DNA of 64,000 nt from Brasilonema sp. CT11. GTDB taxonomy: Bacteria; Cyanobacteriota; Cyanobacteriia; Cyanobacteriales; Nostocaceae. A model generated the notes under the pieces. It ran no database searches and had not been told where the DNA came from. It saw only the letters and a program-made list of their open reading frames with translations. Location of the stretch: positions 151,939 to 215,938 of the forward strand of contig NZ_JABXYX010000001.1 of the NCBI RefSeq assembly GCF_017982655.1, in the 5' to 3' direction. Position numbers and translations under genes: made by a program. Position 1 is the stretch's first letter, and each line of letters opens with the position of its first letter. Shown here piece by piece: positions 35,345 to 44,549 of this stretch.

Positions 35345-36472
35345 TTAAAACAGCCCATATTCTAATTGTGCACGGCTTCCGCGCCCCCGCAACACATCAA
35401 TTGCCCCATCCAATCCTTGACGGCTAAACTCAAACATTGGCACCAAACGGGCGATTTCACCTGCTGTTGTGCCAAACCAACGTTCTTTTGCCATTGGGTT
35501 GAGCCATGCAACATAACGCACACGTTGTTTAAGCTGGTCGAGAAATTTTTGGGTTAATTCCAGTCGTTCTATGCTAAGACCGCCCCGTGCTGCCCCTGCA
35601 TCACTAAAAATTAATACAGTGGAACGTTCCGGGCGTAGGTGAGCTAAAACATCTGTCACAGATTCAGCTTTCTGGCGTGCCAGGTCTTGGTAAAGATACC
35701 GGGTGGGACAATTATGAAAGTAGTAAGTACCAGCCCCTCCTAAGCGTCCTCCCCGCTGGGCAGTATCCGCTAACCGCTGAGATAAAGCGTGAAACGGTAC
35801 CATTGATCCCTTGTGATCAATCAGCAACAGCAACTCAGTTCGATTTATCCGACGGGGAAGCAAAACAGGTTCTAGTAAAACCCCTTTCTGTACAACTCGC
35901 TCAATGGTTGCTTCCACATCTAATTCTGTAGGCAAACCTTCGCGCACCAAACGGCGGAGATGTCGCCAGCTTTGTTTCATCTGCCGCCGAGTGACTGGGA
36001 AATACTCATCTGTTTGTGTGAAGCGATTAACAGTAATATCCTCATCTCGTTGAGTAGTAATCTGTACCGCCTCTGCGACTTGAATTTCATCTTCTACCTG
36101 CATTAATTCCGATGAGACAGGTACGGAAGCTGGAGTAGTTGTGTCAAGTTCAGACGTGGGGGCAGAACCGGAATCAACCGTAGTTGAGTTTGAGACAACT
36201 GGTTTTTCAGATGAGGAAACTGGGGCAGTATTGGTTGATTTGGCGATTATTTGTTGAAAGTGGTAGTTAAACAGGTGTTCCTCATCCTGAGATTTCACCC
36301 ACAAGGTACGGCACAGCTCCGCCAAAGCCTCATGGTCAGCCGTGCCAAAGCCTTCCTGTAACGCACGCAAAATCAGATGGTACTCATTCATACCTAAAGG
36401 TGAGCCAGCTTCTCGCAGCCGAGTGAAGAGGTCAAGTAGTGGTAGTTCTTCCTGGAGAGTTTCCATGTTCAT
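35345..36472 (-). CDS. vWA domain (CoxE-like) protein of the MoxR-vWA pair
   Basis: A 375-residue protein. Residues 1-75 are helical, 80-145 are Ser/Thr/Val-rich and probably disordered, and the von Willebrand A domain covers about 160-365. The MIDAS site reads LLLIDHKGSMVPF: Asp219 and Ser223 are present but the first serine is Lys221, so metal binding may be altered. The later FSDAGAARGG holds the third acidic position. It overlaps the MoxR gene start-to-stop by 4 bp (ATGA), so they are translationally coupled. MoxR-vWA pairs act as remodelling chaperones; here they are part of a predicted conflict system. Confidence 0.85.
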   Translation of the reverse strand: MNMETLQEELPLLDLFTRLREAGSPLGMNEYHLILRALQEGFGTADHEALAELCRTLWVKSQDEEHLFNYHFQQIIAKSTNTAPVSSSEKPVVSNSTTVDSGSAPTSELDTTTPASVPVSSELMQVEDEIQVAEAVQITTQRDEDITVNRFTQTDEYFPVTRRQMKQSWRHLRRLVREGLPTELDVEATIERVVQKGVLLEPVLLPRRINRTELLLLIDHKGSMVPFHALSQRLADTAQRGGRLGGAGTYYFHNCPTRYLYQDLARQKAESVTDVLAHLRPERSTVLIFSDAGAARGGLSIERLELTQKFLDQLKQRVRYVAWLNPMAKERWFGTTAGEIARLVPMFEFSRQGLDGAIDVLRGRGSRAQLEYGLF

Positions 36473-37455
36473 ATTCTTGATGACGATGGCGCGGAGGAGT
36501 CGTCCTCTTGAGGCGATAAACCCTGTTCTCCATATCGCCGATAATCATCCCAACTCTTGAGCAACACTCCCGGATACAACAGTTCTGTCTTCAATTTGGC
36601 AAGAATTTCATCATCCTCATGATCCAGCAGAATCCGCACCCAGTCCATGAGTTCGCTGGTGCTTACCTTTTTGCCAGCTTCACCTTTATCCCGCCGCATC
36701 TCTTCCCGCAGTTCCAGAAAACGGTCAATAATGGCGTCCACCACTTCTAAAAATGGAACTGAAAAACGTGCTTTGACAATCTCAATTAACTGCTTACGCT
36801 CAGGAAATTTGACATAGTGAAATAAACAACGGCGCAGAAAGGCATCTGGTAAGTCTTTCTCATCGTTACTGGTAATAAAGACAATAGGCGTCACCTTCGC
36901 TTGAATTTTCTTAATGGGACTGGTCTGTTTTACTTCTGCCACCTCAAACCGTTTCTCATCAAGTTCCAGCAGCAAGTCATTGGGAAAGTCAATATCAGCC
37001 TTATCAATTTCATCAATCAGCACCACAGTGCGCAAGTCATTGAGAAACGCACGTCCTAGTGGTCCCCACTCTACGTAAGCATCCACATTTTTCGCCCGAA
37101 CTGCGGCTTCATCATCAATTCCCGACGCAGCAAGTTGAGCATCCCGCAACCTTCCAACCGCATCATAAGTGTACAGCCCATCCCGTGCCCGACTGGTAGA
37201 TTTGACGTACCAAGCTTCATAAGGCAAACGCAATTCGTAAGCCACCGCACGAGCTAATTTTGTCTTACCACACCCCGGTTCTCCTTTCAGCAATAAAGGT
37301 CTTTCAAGGGTTATAGCCAAATTAACTGCTTCTACCAACTTCTCACTGGGCAGGTAGGGATACAGCAATTGCCCCGTCTGCGGATCTTGTTCTCCTGGCT
37401 TGGGCTGCACCTTGCCCGTGTATTTCAGCCGCTTTCCCTTTAAAGCTCTAGCCAC
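36469..37455 (-). CDS. MoxR-type AAA+ ATPase
   Basis: A 328-residue AAA+ protein that should hydrolyse ATP and remodel the partner vWA protein. Walker A is GEPGCGKT (58-65), Walker B is VVLIDEID (144-151), sensor 1 is VFITSNDEKDLPDAFLRRC with its arginine finger, and the C-terminal lid has the usual STSELMDWVRILL. The N-terminal LLYPYLPSEKLVEAVNLAIT is typical of this clade. It overlaps the upstream STAND-like gene by 16 bp and the downstream vWA gene by 4 bp: a tightly coupled three-gene operon. Confidence 0.92.
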   Translation of the reverse strand: MARALKGKRLKYTGKVQPKPGEQDPQTGQLLYPYLPSEKLVEAVNLAITLERPLLLKGEPGCGKTKLARAVAYELRLPYEAWYVKSTSRARDGLYTYDAVGRLRDAQLAASGIDDEAAVRAKNVDAYVEWGPLGRAFLNDLRTVVLIDEIDKADIDFPNDLLLELDEKRFEVAEVKQTSPIKKIQAKVTPIVFITSNDEKDLPDAFLRRCLFHYVKFPERKQLIEIVKARFSVPFLEVVDAIIDRFLELREEMRRDKGEAGKKVSTSELMDWVRILLDHEDDEILAKLKTELLYPGVLLKSWDDYRRYGEQGLSPQEDDSSAPSSSRI

Positions 37456-38417
37456 CTAACTTCTTCCTCCTGCCACTTACAGTCACACAAATCAAAAATT
37501 TCGGCAAACACACGCTCTGGAACCCCTTCACTCTTTTCCAAAATCACCTGAACTGTATAGTCAATTTTTTTAGTAACCTTGGTTGGCAATGCATCAATTG
37601 CATTTTCCATCCAATTAGTTAATACTCGCTCAGATAGGCGATCTATGATTGGTAACCTGATGGGAGTACAGGGTTTCCAAACCGAATCAAGCTGATCTGC
37701 ATATGGGATTTTCCAGTTGCTGACACAACCCTCATGATCAACTAAAAACATGAGGAGAAAAAACTCGTTAGTTGGGTAGATTGTTTGTTGAACTGAGTTT
37801 ACCAACGGTAGCCAGAAGTCGCGCATCAGTTCATGTAGATAGTCTTCGTCAATGCAGTCAAAGTCATGAAAAACCAGGATGACGTGCTGGGTTTGCAACT
37901 GAGCGATCGCATTCTTAGCAATCTCATGGGATGAAAAGTTTTGTACTCCAATTTGACGCCCTAGTTCTCGCCACAAAGCAGCAATGTCTGTTCTCAAAGC
38001 CTTGCGGCGGAGGTGAAACTGGATTGGCGCAGTTATGGTACTGTCTGGAATTGCGTGTAACAAGCGCTTCAGCAAAAAGATTTGACCGTGTTCCGGTGAG
38101 CCATGAACCAAAAAAGCTCCTATTCGTTTTTCTTCAATAAATTCTCGGAACAGCCGCACCTGCTTGACATAATTTAGGCGAAACAGTTCGCTATGTATTC
38201 GCTCATTGTCTAAAGATTTTTCAATGGTTGAAATCTCCTTATGGAGGCGATGGCGTTCCACTTCAGACCGCTCAATCTCCTTTTCTAGCTGAAAAGCCAC
38301 CGAAGCACCTGCTTGGATAGCACAATCAGTTCGCAAGCGCTTTATTTTCAGGCATTGCAGTTCGTACTGTGCTTGAAGTTCTTTCCGTCTTTGCTGTAAG
38401 TGCCGAACTGAGGACAT
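37440..38417 (-). CDS. Coiled-coil protein with degenerate STAND-like NTPase domain (iSTAND-like)
   Basis: A 325-residue protein. Residues 6-69 form a helical module that matches the C-terminus of the neighbouring caspase over 63 positions without a gap. Then comes a P-loop-NTPase-like domain: RIGAFLVHGSPEHGQIFLLK (98-117) stands where a Walker A should be but has no GKS/T, and VILVFHDFDCID (179-190) resembles Walker B. It therefore looks like an inactive STAND-type sensor or adaptor. The C-terminus has a winged-helix-like region (VTKKIDYTVQVILEKSEGVP). It overlaps moxR by 16 bp and lies 88 bp behind the caspase gene. Confidence 0.75.
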   Translation of the reverse strand: MSSVRHLQQRRKELQAQYELQCLKIKRLRTDCAIQAGASVAFQLEKEIERSEVERHRLHKEISTIEKSLDNERIHSELFRLNYVKQVRLFREFIEEKRIGAFLVHGSPEHGQIFLLKRLLHAIPDSTITAPIQFHLRRKALRTDIAALWRELGRQIGVQNFSSHEIAKNAIAQLQTQHVILVFHDFDCIDEDYLHELMRDFWLPLVNSVQQTIYPTNEFFLLMFLVDHEGCVSNWKIPYADQLDSVWKPCTPIRLPIIDRLSERVLTNWMENAIDALPTKVTKKIDYTVQVILEKSEGVPERVFAEIFDLCDCKWQEEEVRWLEL

Positions 38418-38505
38418 TAATATAAAATATTAGACTTTATACACAATATTTTTACTTATTATAGTTTTGACAGACGACATCTCTACTTAGCCCCAGCTTT
38501 CTAAA

Positions 38506-39546
38506 TTACTGCAACGCCTGTTCTATCTCATCCAACTCATCACCAAGACGCGCTAGCTGAGCCTCTTCATCCAAAAGCTGCTTTTCTAATTGAAACTTAA
38601 CAGCCGTAACAGCCTCAATAGCCAGAGCATCCCGCATTCGCTTCACCTTTTCACTACGGAGATCCCATTCTGCCTGTAGTGTGTCTTGTTTCTGCGCTAA
38701 TCGTCGCTTTTGTCCAGCAGTCAAACTACTGGTAGTTGAGTTAACTTCTGCCACTGGTGTTTCTCCAGGTAAAAATTTACTTCCACCTGCGTAGTAGCAA
38801 AGTGGAAAATTATCACCCAAATCAAGCACTTTGTTCACGAATGGATGCTGTGGTCCGGAAGCCCGGTTGGGTACTTGGTTGAACAAATAAATCATAACGT
38901 CAAGAATACGAGCATAGCCATCTTTATTCACGGCTGCTTTGCCTTGTAAAGCTTCTAACAAACAATCTGTAAAAGCACTGTAGGGTTGACCGGTATAAGA
39001 ATATTCATCTTTCCGCGATGAAGCAACCACAACTCGACCACTTCCTGTTCCCAAAATATCTAACAAATCAGGTGGTACAGGTGACTTGACAAAAGTTTCT
39101 CCTGCTTCTTTAAGAGCAGGAACTCCTCCAGCATGACAGCAATCTAGCAAAACGACGAGCTTACGTGCTTTAATCGCCTCTATCTTTTGGGTAAACTCTA
39201 ATCCTGATATGGCAGTGTCTGCACGTTGACTGGGATCATAGCCATAAGGCACTAAAAAGTATTCATTTGTACGCTTAATCCGTCCACCATGACCAGAGTA
39301 GTAAATAATGACACTCGCATCCGAATTTTGGTTCACTTGTTCGATAAGCTGGTCAAAAGCCTTGAGAATATGTTGCCGAGTTGCAGAAGTCTCAGTGAGC
39401 AGGTTGACTTGGTTTGGTGGATAAGCGGCTTGATTGGGGTTAACTAAAACATCTCGTAGGGCTGTAGCATCTTTAACAGTAATGCCTAAATCAGCACCAA
39501 CACCGATGAGTAATGCATAACCATTAGCAAAAGTTTGATTTGTCAC
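38506..39546 (-). CDS. Caspase-family (C14) peptidase with C-terminal adaptor module
   Basis: A 346-residue orthocaspase/metacaspase-type cysteine protease. His86 (IYYSGHGGR) and Cys137 in LLDCCHAGG form the dyad, so it should be active. The peptidase domain covers about 8-240. After a linker, residues 277-345 form a charged helical hairpin that is homologous to the N-terminus of the next gene product (STAND-like), with about 26 identities over 63 aligned positions. It is first in the conflict operon. In related systems the caspase is the cell-killing effector released on sensing invasion; that role is inferred here. Confidence 0.88.
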   Translation of the reverse strand: MTNQTFANGYALLIGVGADLGITVKDATALRDVLVNPNQAAYPPNQVNLLTETSATRQHILKAFDQLIEQVNQNSDASVIIYYSGHGGRIKRTNEYFLVPYGYDPSQRADTAISGLEFTQKIEAIKARKLVVLLDCCHAGGVPALKEAGETFVKSPVPPDLLDILGTGSGRVVVASSRKDEYSYTGQPYSAFTDCLLEALQGKAAVNKDGYARILDVMIYLFNQVPNRASGPQHPFVNKVLDLGDNFPLCYYAGGSKFLPGETPVAEVNSTTSSLTAGQKRRLAQKQDTLQAEWDLRSEKVKRMRDALAIEAVTAVKFQLEKQLLDEEAQLARLGDELDEIEQALQ

Positions 39547-39769
39547 GCCTTATCCTCTTGACTTATTGACAGTGCTTGTTGACTCCCTTTTGAGGGGAGT
39601 ATACTAATCTACCAACTGAAGTCAAAGCATCCCAGATTTTTTTCAGCAACAATTGAGAACAAAGATAGTCTCAGTTGTTTACCTTACCCTGTCACTACTG
39701 ATTTTTTACGCCTCATACCATTTCTTTGTGAAGCTGCGCCAAATTTTCTTGACTTCTTCTTTCTTTCTT

Positions 39770-39870
39770 TGTGTACTTTGCGCCCTACCCTGCGGGAAGC
39801 CGCTGCGCGTCTACGCGGTTCGTTCCTCATATATTGGGCGCGTCTATGGCTACGCCACGCAAGCTATCAT
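39770..39870. repeat. Dispersed GC-rich repeats upstream of the caspase gene
   Basis: CCCTGCGGGAAGCCGCTGCG at 39788 is followed by CGTCTACG and then by GGGCGCGTCTATGGCTACGC. The first part is identical to the repeat at 35291. The region 39547-39888 contains no gene. Confidence 0.7.
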
Positions 39871-39888
39871 ACAGAATTGGTATTAGCG

Positions 39889-40785
39889 TCAATGCACAAA
39901 ATCAAAATAGCGAGAGAATAACCAGAGAACTCCTCCAGTCAGCAGTAAACAGACAACACCCGCTACACCAGCAAGGGGTTTTTTATTCTTACCTGTCACC
40001 CAGTCTGAGACGTTACCTGTGTAATCAATGAGTGCGGCTGTGTCTACTGTGGCGATCGCCCATATCCATCCAGTGTGCAATCCCCAAGCTAAGCCTATAC
40101 TCCCCCCATCCACAAACCGTGCTAGTACCAACACCATCCCCATAAACCAGAGTCCAGGTAACTGTGGGATGGTTTCTTTTTGCTCCCAAACCAAGTGTAG
40201 CAACGCAAAAATCGAGCTAGAAATGAGCGCTGCTACCCAAACAGAACCACCCTTCTCTAGTTCAGTAAACAGAAACCCACGAAAAATTAGCTCCTCAATT
40301 CCACCTACAAACAACGCCACTAACAAAATAGGTAGTAAGATAGGTCGCACAAGCTTAATATTTGACCATTGAAAAGAGCACCATCCCAGCCACAATTGCC
40401 ATAAAAAAACTAATGTTATACTAAATATTCCTAAAGCTAAACCTACCACCAATGAATATAAAGTTGAAACATTTCCAATCAAGCCGTAATCTGAGAAAGG
40501 TGTATCGGTTAACCAACTAGTTCCCCACAAAATCAAGGGAGCTAGTAAGTAGAGAGATACTAGTAAAGGTAACTTTTGTTCTGGCTGCAAAAGTTGAGAA
40601 GGTTCCCATTTGAGGACAAACGCTGTTAAAGCTGCTATAGGTAACCAGCAGGACACCCAAACAATAAAGAAAGCCATCACAACAAACAATACTGGTGCAT
40701 CTTTTAAGGATGACAGTAAAAAGTTGACTGATGGCTCAGGTAACGATATGAAAGTAGGTAAAAAAACACAATTGACTTCTTGCAT
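39889..40785 (-). CDS. CPBP family intramembrane glutamic protease
   Basis: A 298-residue polytopic membrane protein with about eight segments. The CPBP/Abi (Rce1-like) motifs are EELIFRGFLF (about 164-173, catalytic Glu pair and Arg), FALLHLVWE with His, and GLAWGLHTGWIWA with the second His. These proteins cleave membrane-embedded peptides, act in bacteriocin immunity or process prenylated proteins; the target here is unknown. It is on the same strand as the caspase-MoxR-vWA set, 342 bp upstream across repeat DNA, so membership in that locus is possible but not shown. Confidence 0.85.
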   Translation of the reverse strand: MQEVNCVFLPTFISLPEPSVNFLLSSLKDAPVLFVVMAFFIVWVSCWLPIAALTAFVLKWEPSQLLQPEQKLPLLVSLYLLAPLILWGTSWLTDTPFSDYGLIGNVSTLYSLVVGLALGIFSITLVFLWQLWLGWCSFQWSNIKLVRPILLPILLVALFVGGIEELIFRGFLFTELEKGGSVWVAALISSSIFALLHLVWEQKETIPQLPGLWFMGMVLVLARFVDGGSIGLAWGLHTGWIWAIATVDTAALIDYTGNVSDWVTGKNKKPLAGVAGVVCLLLTGGVLWLFSRYFDFVH

Positions 40786-41057
40786 AGTAGAAACATTTTA
40801 TTTTGGTAAGAGAAAAGCTTTATTAATTTGGAGCAGCTTTCAAGCAGGGATAGCTAGGTTACGCTTCTTTTCCCACTACCTCAAGTATTGCTCATCTAAT
40901 CACTCTTCTTTTTCTTGACCAAACTTTTACTAAAATGAATCATGCATCCAAGAAGTCTAATTGTTTTTTTATTCAAAAATTTTAAAAAATTTGACTCTCG
41001 CCGTAAAGACAAGTTGTCCAGCGTTTGCCTTAAACTTGCCTCTACGATCACAAAAGT

Positions 41058-41522
41058 TTATTCCTCCTCTTCGTCATCGTCTTCAAAATCTTCCTCGTCT
41101 TCAAGATCTTCATCATCGATTTCTGCGTCTTCATCATGCTGGAGTAGCTTTTTATCACTATCAACTTGAATTAAGTGAATATGCTTGTAACCCAGCTTAA
41201 TTTCAAACTCATCACCCGGCTTTAAACCCATTGCTTTGGTATAAGTTGCACCAATCACAATCTGACCGTTTTGATGGACACTAACCCTGTAAGTAGGTTC
41301 ACGCCCACGACCATCTTTTGGTGCTTCTGGACTTAAGGGAATTCCCCTAGCCGAGAGCAAAGCATCATAAAAGTCGGTGAGATTGACACGAACTTGGTTA
41401 TTTTTTGTAACGGTGTAATAACCACACTGCTTAGCTCTTTCTCGCCGTGGTAAGTTAGAAAGATCTTTGACTTTAGCTAGCAGTGTTTTCCCAGTTAATG
41501 GTGCAGTTGCGGTTTCAGTCAT
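41058..41522 (-). CDS. cyAbrB-type transcriptional regulator
   Basis: A 154-residue protein of the cyanobacterial AbrB family, whose DNA-binding domain lies in the C-terminal half (about 75-120: YRVSVHQNGQIVIGATYTKA, then MGLKPGDEFEIKLGYKHIHL), opposite to Bacillus AbrB. The N-terminal half has LLAKVKDLSNLPRRERAKQC, followed by GYYTVTK. Such regulators act globally on nitrogen and carbon metabolism. The last 25 residues are almost only Asp and Glu, an acidic tail that could tune DNA binding. It has a long upstream region and appears monocistronic. Confidence 0.9.
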   Translation of the reverse strand: MTETATAPLTGKTLLAKVKDLSNLPRRERAKQCGYYTVTKNNQVRVNLTDFYDALLSARGIPLSPEAPKDGRGREPTYRVSVHQNGQIVIGATYTKAMGLKPGDEFEIKLGYKHIHLIQVDSDKKLLQHDEDAEIDDEDLEDEEDFEDDDEEEE

Positions 41523-42889
41523 TATGCTTCAAATATCCTCACTCTCTCCAAACAAATAAACAAATCATCTTCTGCCAGTACTTGGCTTTTTGACATCTGC
41601 ACAAAGTTGCTTCAGACCCAATACTAGAGGGGTTATTCCTCCATATAGGGTGAGCCACAAGAGTATCTGTTACGATTGACCACAACAGAAGATGGTTGTA
41701 GTTGTCACAGGCATTAATTTTCGTAATTTTACGCCATTTATAACCATCATTTGCCATCTGAAACGAAATAATTCTCTTTTTTGGCACTACTAAAGTGGAG
41801 CAACTTTGAACAACTACAAATTGGGGAGACAAAAAGCGATGACACTGCGCCCTTAGGGGTTCCCAAGGGGGTACAAAGTGTCCGGGTGAGGATTTTCATC
41901 CCGATTTCTCGCCGTTTCGCCGTTGTGTTCTACCACGACCAAACAAGTCGTAGACCCAATAAATTGCAGGCTTTTTACTTTCCTAACTCTGTCTTAATTG
42001 ACCTTGAGTCGTAGGGTTTTCCCCATTTCTACTCAAGAAACATAATTGACAGCATAGTATTTTATTAAGGTTGCGGCAACATACAACCTTTGACCCTGCT
42101 AGTAGAGACCATAAATTTATTGCCTCCACTTTCTTACAAAGAAACAAAGCAGTAACAGTCGCACTTACACGGCGATTGATACTGGTTTTGTTGCCTCATA
42201 ATTTTATATTAAATAGTAGCATGATTTAATAATAGCAAAATAGGTGTTTCACTTTTAAATCAACTTGTTGATACACTTTTCTCGAAATTTTTATGCTTGG
42301 GATGAGTATTGCTGGTCGGGTTTTATAAAAATTCATTTAATTTTGACAAGCAGTTTTAACGAGATGAGTCAGAACAAGCGAGTTTCTTGATCAAGAGGTC
42401 AAGATGTTCATTAAGAGCTTTAACAATTCTATATAACCAAAAAATACAGCTTCACGACCACTTGAGCGATTTTTTAACTCAGGACTTGTTTAACTCGTCT
42501 TGACATCAAGATATAGTTATAATCCAAGGAGCATTAAATTTGGAAATTTTCGCAGCTTACAATGAACTAAAGTCTTAAGAACAGTGTCACTGTATTTTAC
42601 TCTCCTTCCTCCAACGCCCAAAGATATAAATTAATTGTCAAGCAGTGAGCATTTTTCTGGTAATCTGGCTATTGACACATCTGGGGTTAAACCCATTGGG
42701 TAGTAATACAACTAAAATTTTGATAATTATCCTTAAACTATAATGAGTACCTCTTTAATCATCAGCCTATTAACAGGTAGCTTTTAATTAAGGGCAACAA
42801 GAGTATAGCTCACTTATTGGTGGGCAACTCCATAGTGGAAATTATTGCCAAAGATGGGTATAGCAATTTAAAAACTTTGGTTGGTAGTC
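41523..42889. other. Long intergenic region before sdhB
   Basis: About 1.37 kb with no gene I can support. Open frames at 41539-41832 and 41781-42014 lack coding character; the second runs through a repeat (GCGCCCTTAGGGGTTCCCAA at 41848). The rest is AT-rich. A TATAAT at 42738-42743 could be the sdhB -10 element, but no good -35 is seen. Confidence 0.5.
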
Positions 42890-43909
42890 ATGGAAGTTAT
42901 TTTTAAGATCATACGGCAACAACAAAATTCCTCCCCGATAGTGCAGAATTACCATTTGGATGTTGAAGGGGGGAATACAATCCTAGATTGTCTCAATCTT
43001 ATTAAGTGGGAGCAAGATGGGACATTGGCATTTCGCAAAAATTGTCGCAACACGATTTGTGGTAGCTGCGCAATGCGAATCAATGGGCGTTCGGCTTTGG
43101 CTTGTAAGGAAAATGTTGGCAGTGAAATTGCCAAATTGGAACAAACGGTTATAACAGAAAGTCATACAAATGGCATTCCAGAAATCATCATCGCACCACT
43201 AGGCAATATGCCTGTGATCAAAGATTTAGTGGTAGATATGAGCAGTTTTTGGAACAACCTTGAGGCGGTTGCTCCTTATGTGAGTACAGCAGGGCGTAAC
43301 ATCCCAGAAAGAGAATTTTTACAAACACCCCAAGAGCGATCGCGTCTTGATGAAACTGGTAATTGTATCATGTGCGGAGCTTGCTACTCTGAGTGCAATG
43401 CTCGTGAAGTTGATCCAAATTTTGTTGGTCCCCACGCACTGGCTAAAGCTTACCGCATGGTAGCTGACTCTCGTGATCACAAAACCGAAAGTCGTTTAGA
43501 AGAATATAACGAAGGAACTAAAGGAGTTTGGGGTTGCACCCGTTGTTTTTACTGTAATTCCGTATGTCCAATGGATGTCGCCCCATTAGATCAAATCACA
43601 AAAATCAAGCAGGAAATTCTTGATCGCAAACAAGCAAGCGATAGCCGTTCAATTCGCCATCGTAAAGTATTGATAGACTTAGTTAAAGAAGGCGGTTGGA
43701 TTGATGAGCGTCAATTTGGCATACAAGTCGTCGGAAACTACTTTAAAGACCTCAAAGGGTTGCTCAGTCTTGCTCCCCTTGGGTTACGAATGATAGCCCG
43801 AGGTAAGTTTCCTCTTTCGTTTGAACCTTCCGAAGGAACTCAACAAGTGCGATCACTGATTCAAGCCGTCAAGCAAGAAGAGAATAAATTACAGGGAGTC
43901 AGGGAGTGA
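42890..43909 (+). CDS. sdhB: Succinate dehydrogenase / fumarate reductase iron-sulfur subunit
   Basis: A 339-residue subunit carrying electrons from the flavoprotein SdhA to the quinone pool at the thylakoid or plasma membrane. ATG at 42890 (MEVIFKIIRQQQNS) is preferred to the GTG-type start at 42881. The plant-type [2Fe-2S] site is CRNTICGSCAMRING plus a downstream Cys in ALACKENV. The [4Fe-4S] and [3Fe-4S] sites are CIMCGACYSECNA and CTRCFYCNSVCPMD. The extra C-terminal 90 residues are typical for cyanobacterial SdhB. No sdhA lies nearby, as usual in cyanobacteria. Confidence 0.94.
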   Translation: MEVIFKIIRQQQNSSPIVQNYHLDVEGGNTILDCLNLIKWEQDGTLAFRKNCRNTICGSCAMRINGRSALACKENVGSEIAKLEQTVITESHTNGIPEIIIAPLGNMPVIKDLVVDMSSFWNNLEAVAPYVSTAGRNIPEREFLQTPQERSRLDETGNCIMCGACYSECNAREVDPNFVGPHALAKAYRMVADSRDHKTESRLEEYNEGTKGVWGCTRCFYCNSVCPMDVAPLDQITKIKQEILDRKQASDSRSIRHRKVLIDLVKEGGWIDERQFGIQVVGNYFKDLKGLLSLAPLGLRMIARGKFPLSFEPSEGTQQVRSLIQAVKQEENKLQGVRE

Positions 43910-43978
43910 GAGAGTGAGTGAGGGAGGGAAAATGCCTTCCCTGCTTCCCTCTTTCCCTCCTCATACTCCTCATCTCCC
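43896..43978. repeat. GGGAG / CTCCC short tandem repeat hairpin
   Basis: Units of GGGAGTGAG-type sequence (43896-43931) are followed by CTTCCCT/CTCCTCAT-type units (43936-43977). The two halves can pair, and the element separates convergent sdhB and TolB-like genes, so it may help end transcription. Confidence 0.55.
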
Positions 43979-44503
43979 TTAACGTGGATCTTGAGGTATA
44001 TTCAAGGGTTGACCAGAACGGTTATAAACTAAAATATCCCATTGCCCATTCACACTAGACTCGAAAGCAATCCTACTACCATCAGCACTCATTGTTGGAT
44101 GACGAACTTCTGCTTGCAGGTTGGCAGTCAAATTTCTTAATTGACGTGTTTCTCTATCATAAAGAAAAATCGCTGAGCGGCCCTGTCTACTACCTGCAAA
44201 CACGATATAACGACCACTTTCAGAAACAGCAGGATGAGAAGCGACAGTATCAAAGGAATTTAGACCGGGCAAATCTACCAAACTGCCAGTGACTCTGTCA
44301 AACATATAAATATCTTGTCTACCCCCTCGGTCACTCGCAAAAACGATGTATCTTCTTGAAATTTGGGGATCTAATTCCGAAGCAGAACTATTAAGACTTA
44401 GTCCGCCTGGATCGTAAGGATAGTTGACTATACGTGGGTAACCAACACAGCCACTTAACAAACTAGCTGTAACAAATATAGGTAGAAAAATAGAATGTTT
44501 CAT
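43979..44503 (-). CDS. TolB-like beta-propeller lipoprotein (paralogue 1)
   Basis: A 174-residue protein from ATG at 44503 (MKHSIFLPIFVTASLLSGC); the frame is open two codons further. The signal peptide ends in a lipobox with Cys19. Three or more propeller-blade motifs of TolB/WD40-like PD40 type are visible: ISRRYIVFASDRGGRQDIYM, VSESGRYIVFAGSRQGRSAI and MSADGSRIAFESSVNGQWDI. It is too short for a full propeller, so it may pair with its neighbour. The next gene upstream (44550-45110) encodes a paralogue of the same layout, 46 bp away. Confidence 0.8.
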   Translation of the reverse strand: MKHSIFLPIFVTASLLSGCVGYPRIVNYPYDPGGLSLNSSASELDPQISRRYIVFASDRGGRQDIYMFDRVTGSLVDLPGLNSFDTVASHPAVSESGRYIVFAGSRQGRSAIFLYDRETRQLRNLTANLQAEVRHPTMSADGSRIAFESSVNGQWDILVYNRSGQPLNIPQDPR

Positions 44504-44549
44504 AGTCATTAGTCATGAGTCGAAGACTTTAGACTTTCACACCATCCCC

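Noticed and set aside
41539..42014. Two overlapping open frames upstream of sdhB
   Set aside because: No family likeness or ribosome-binding site; the plus-strand frame runs through a dispersed repeat.
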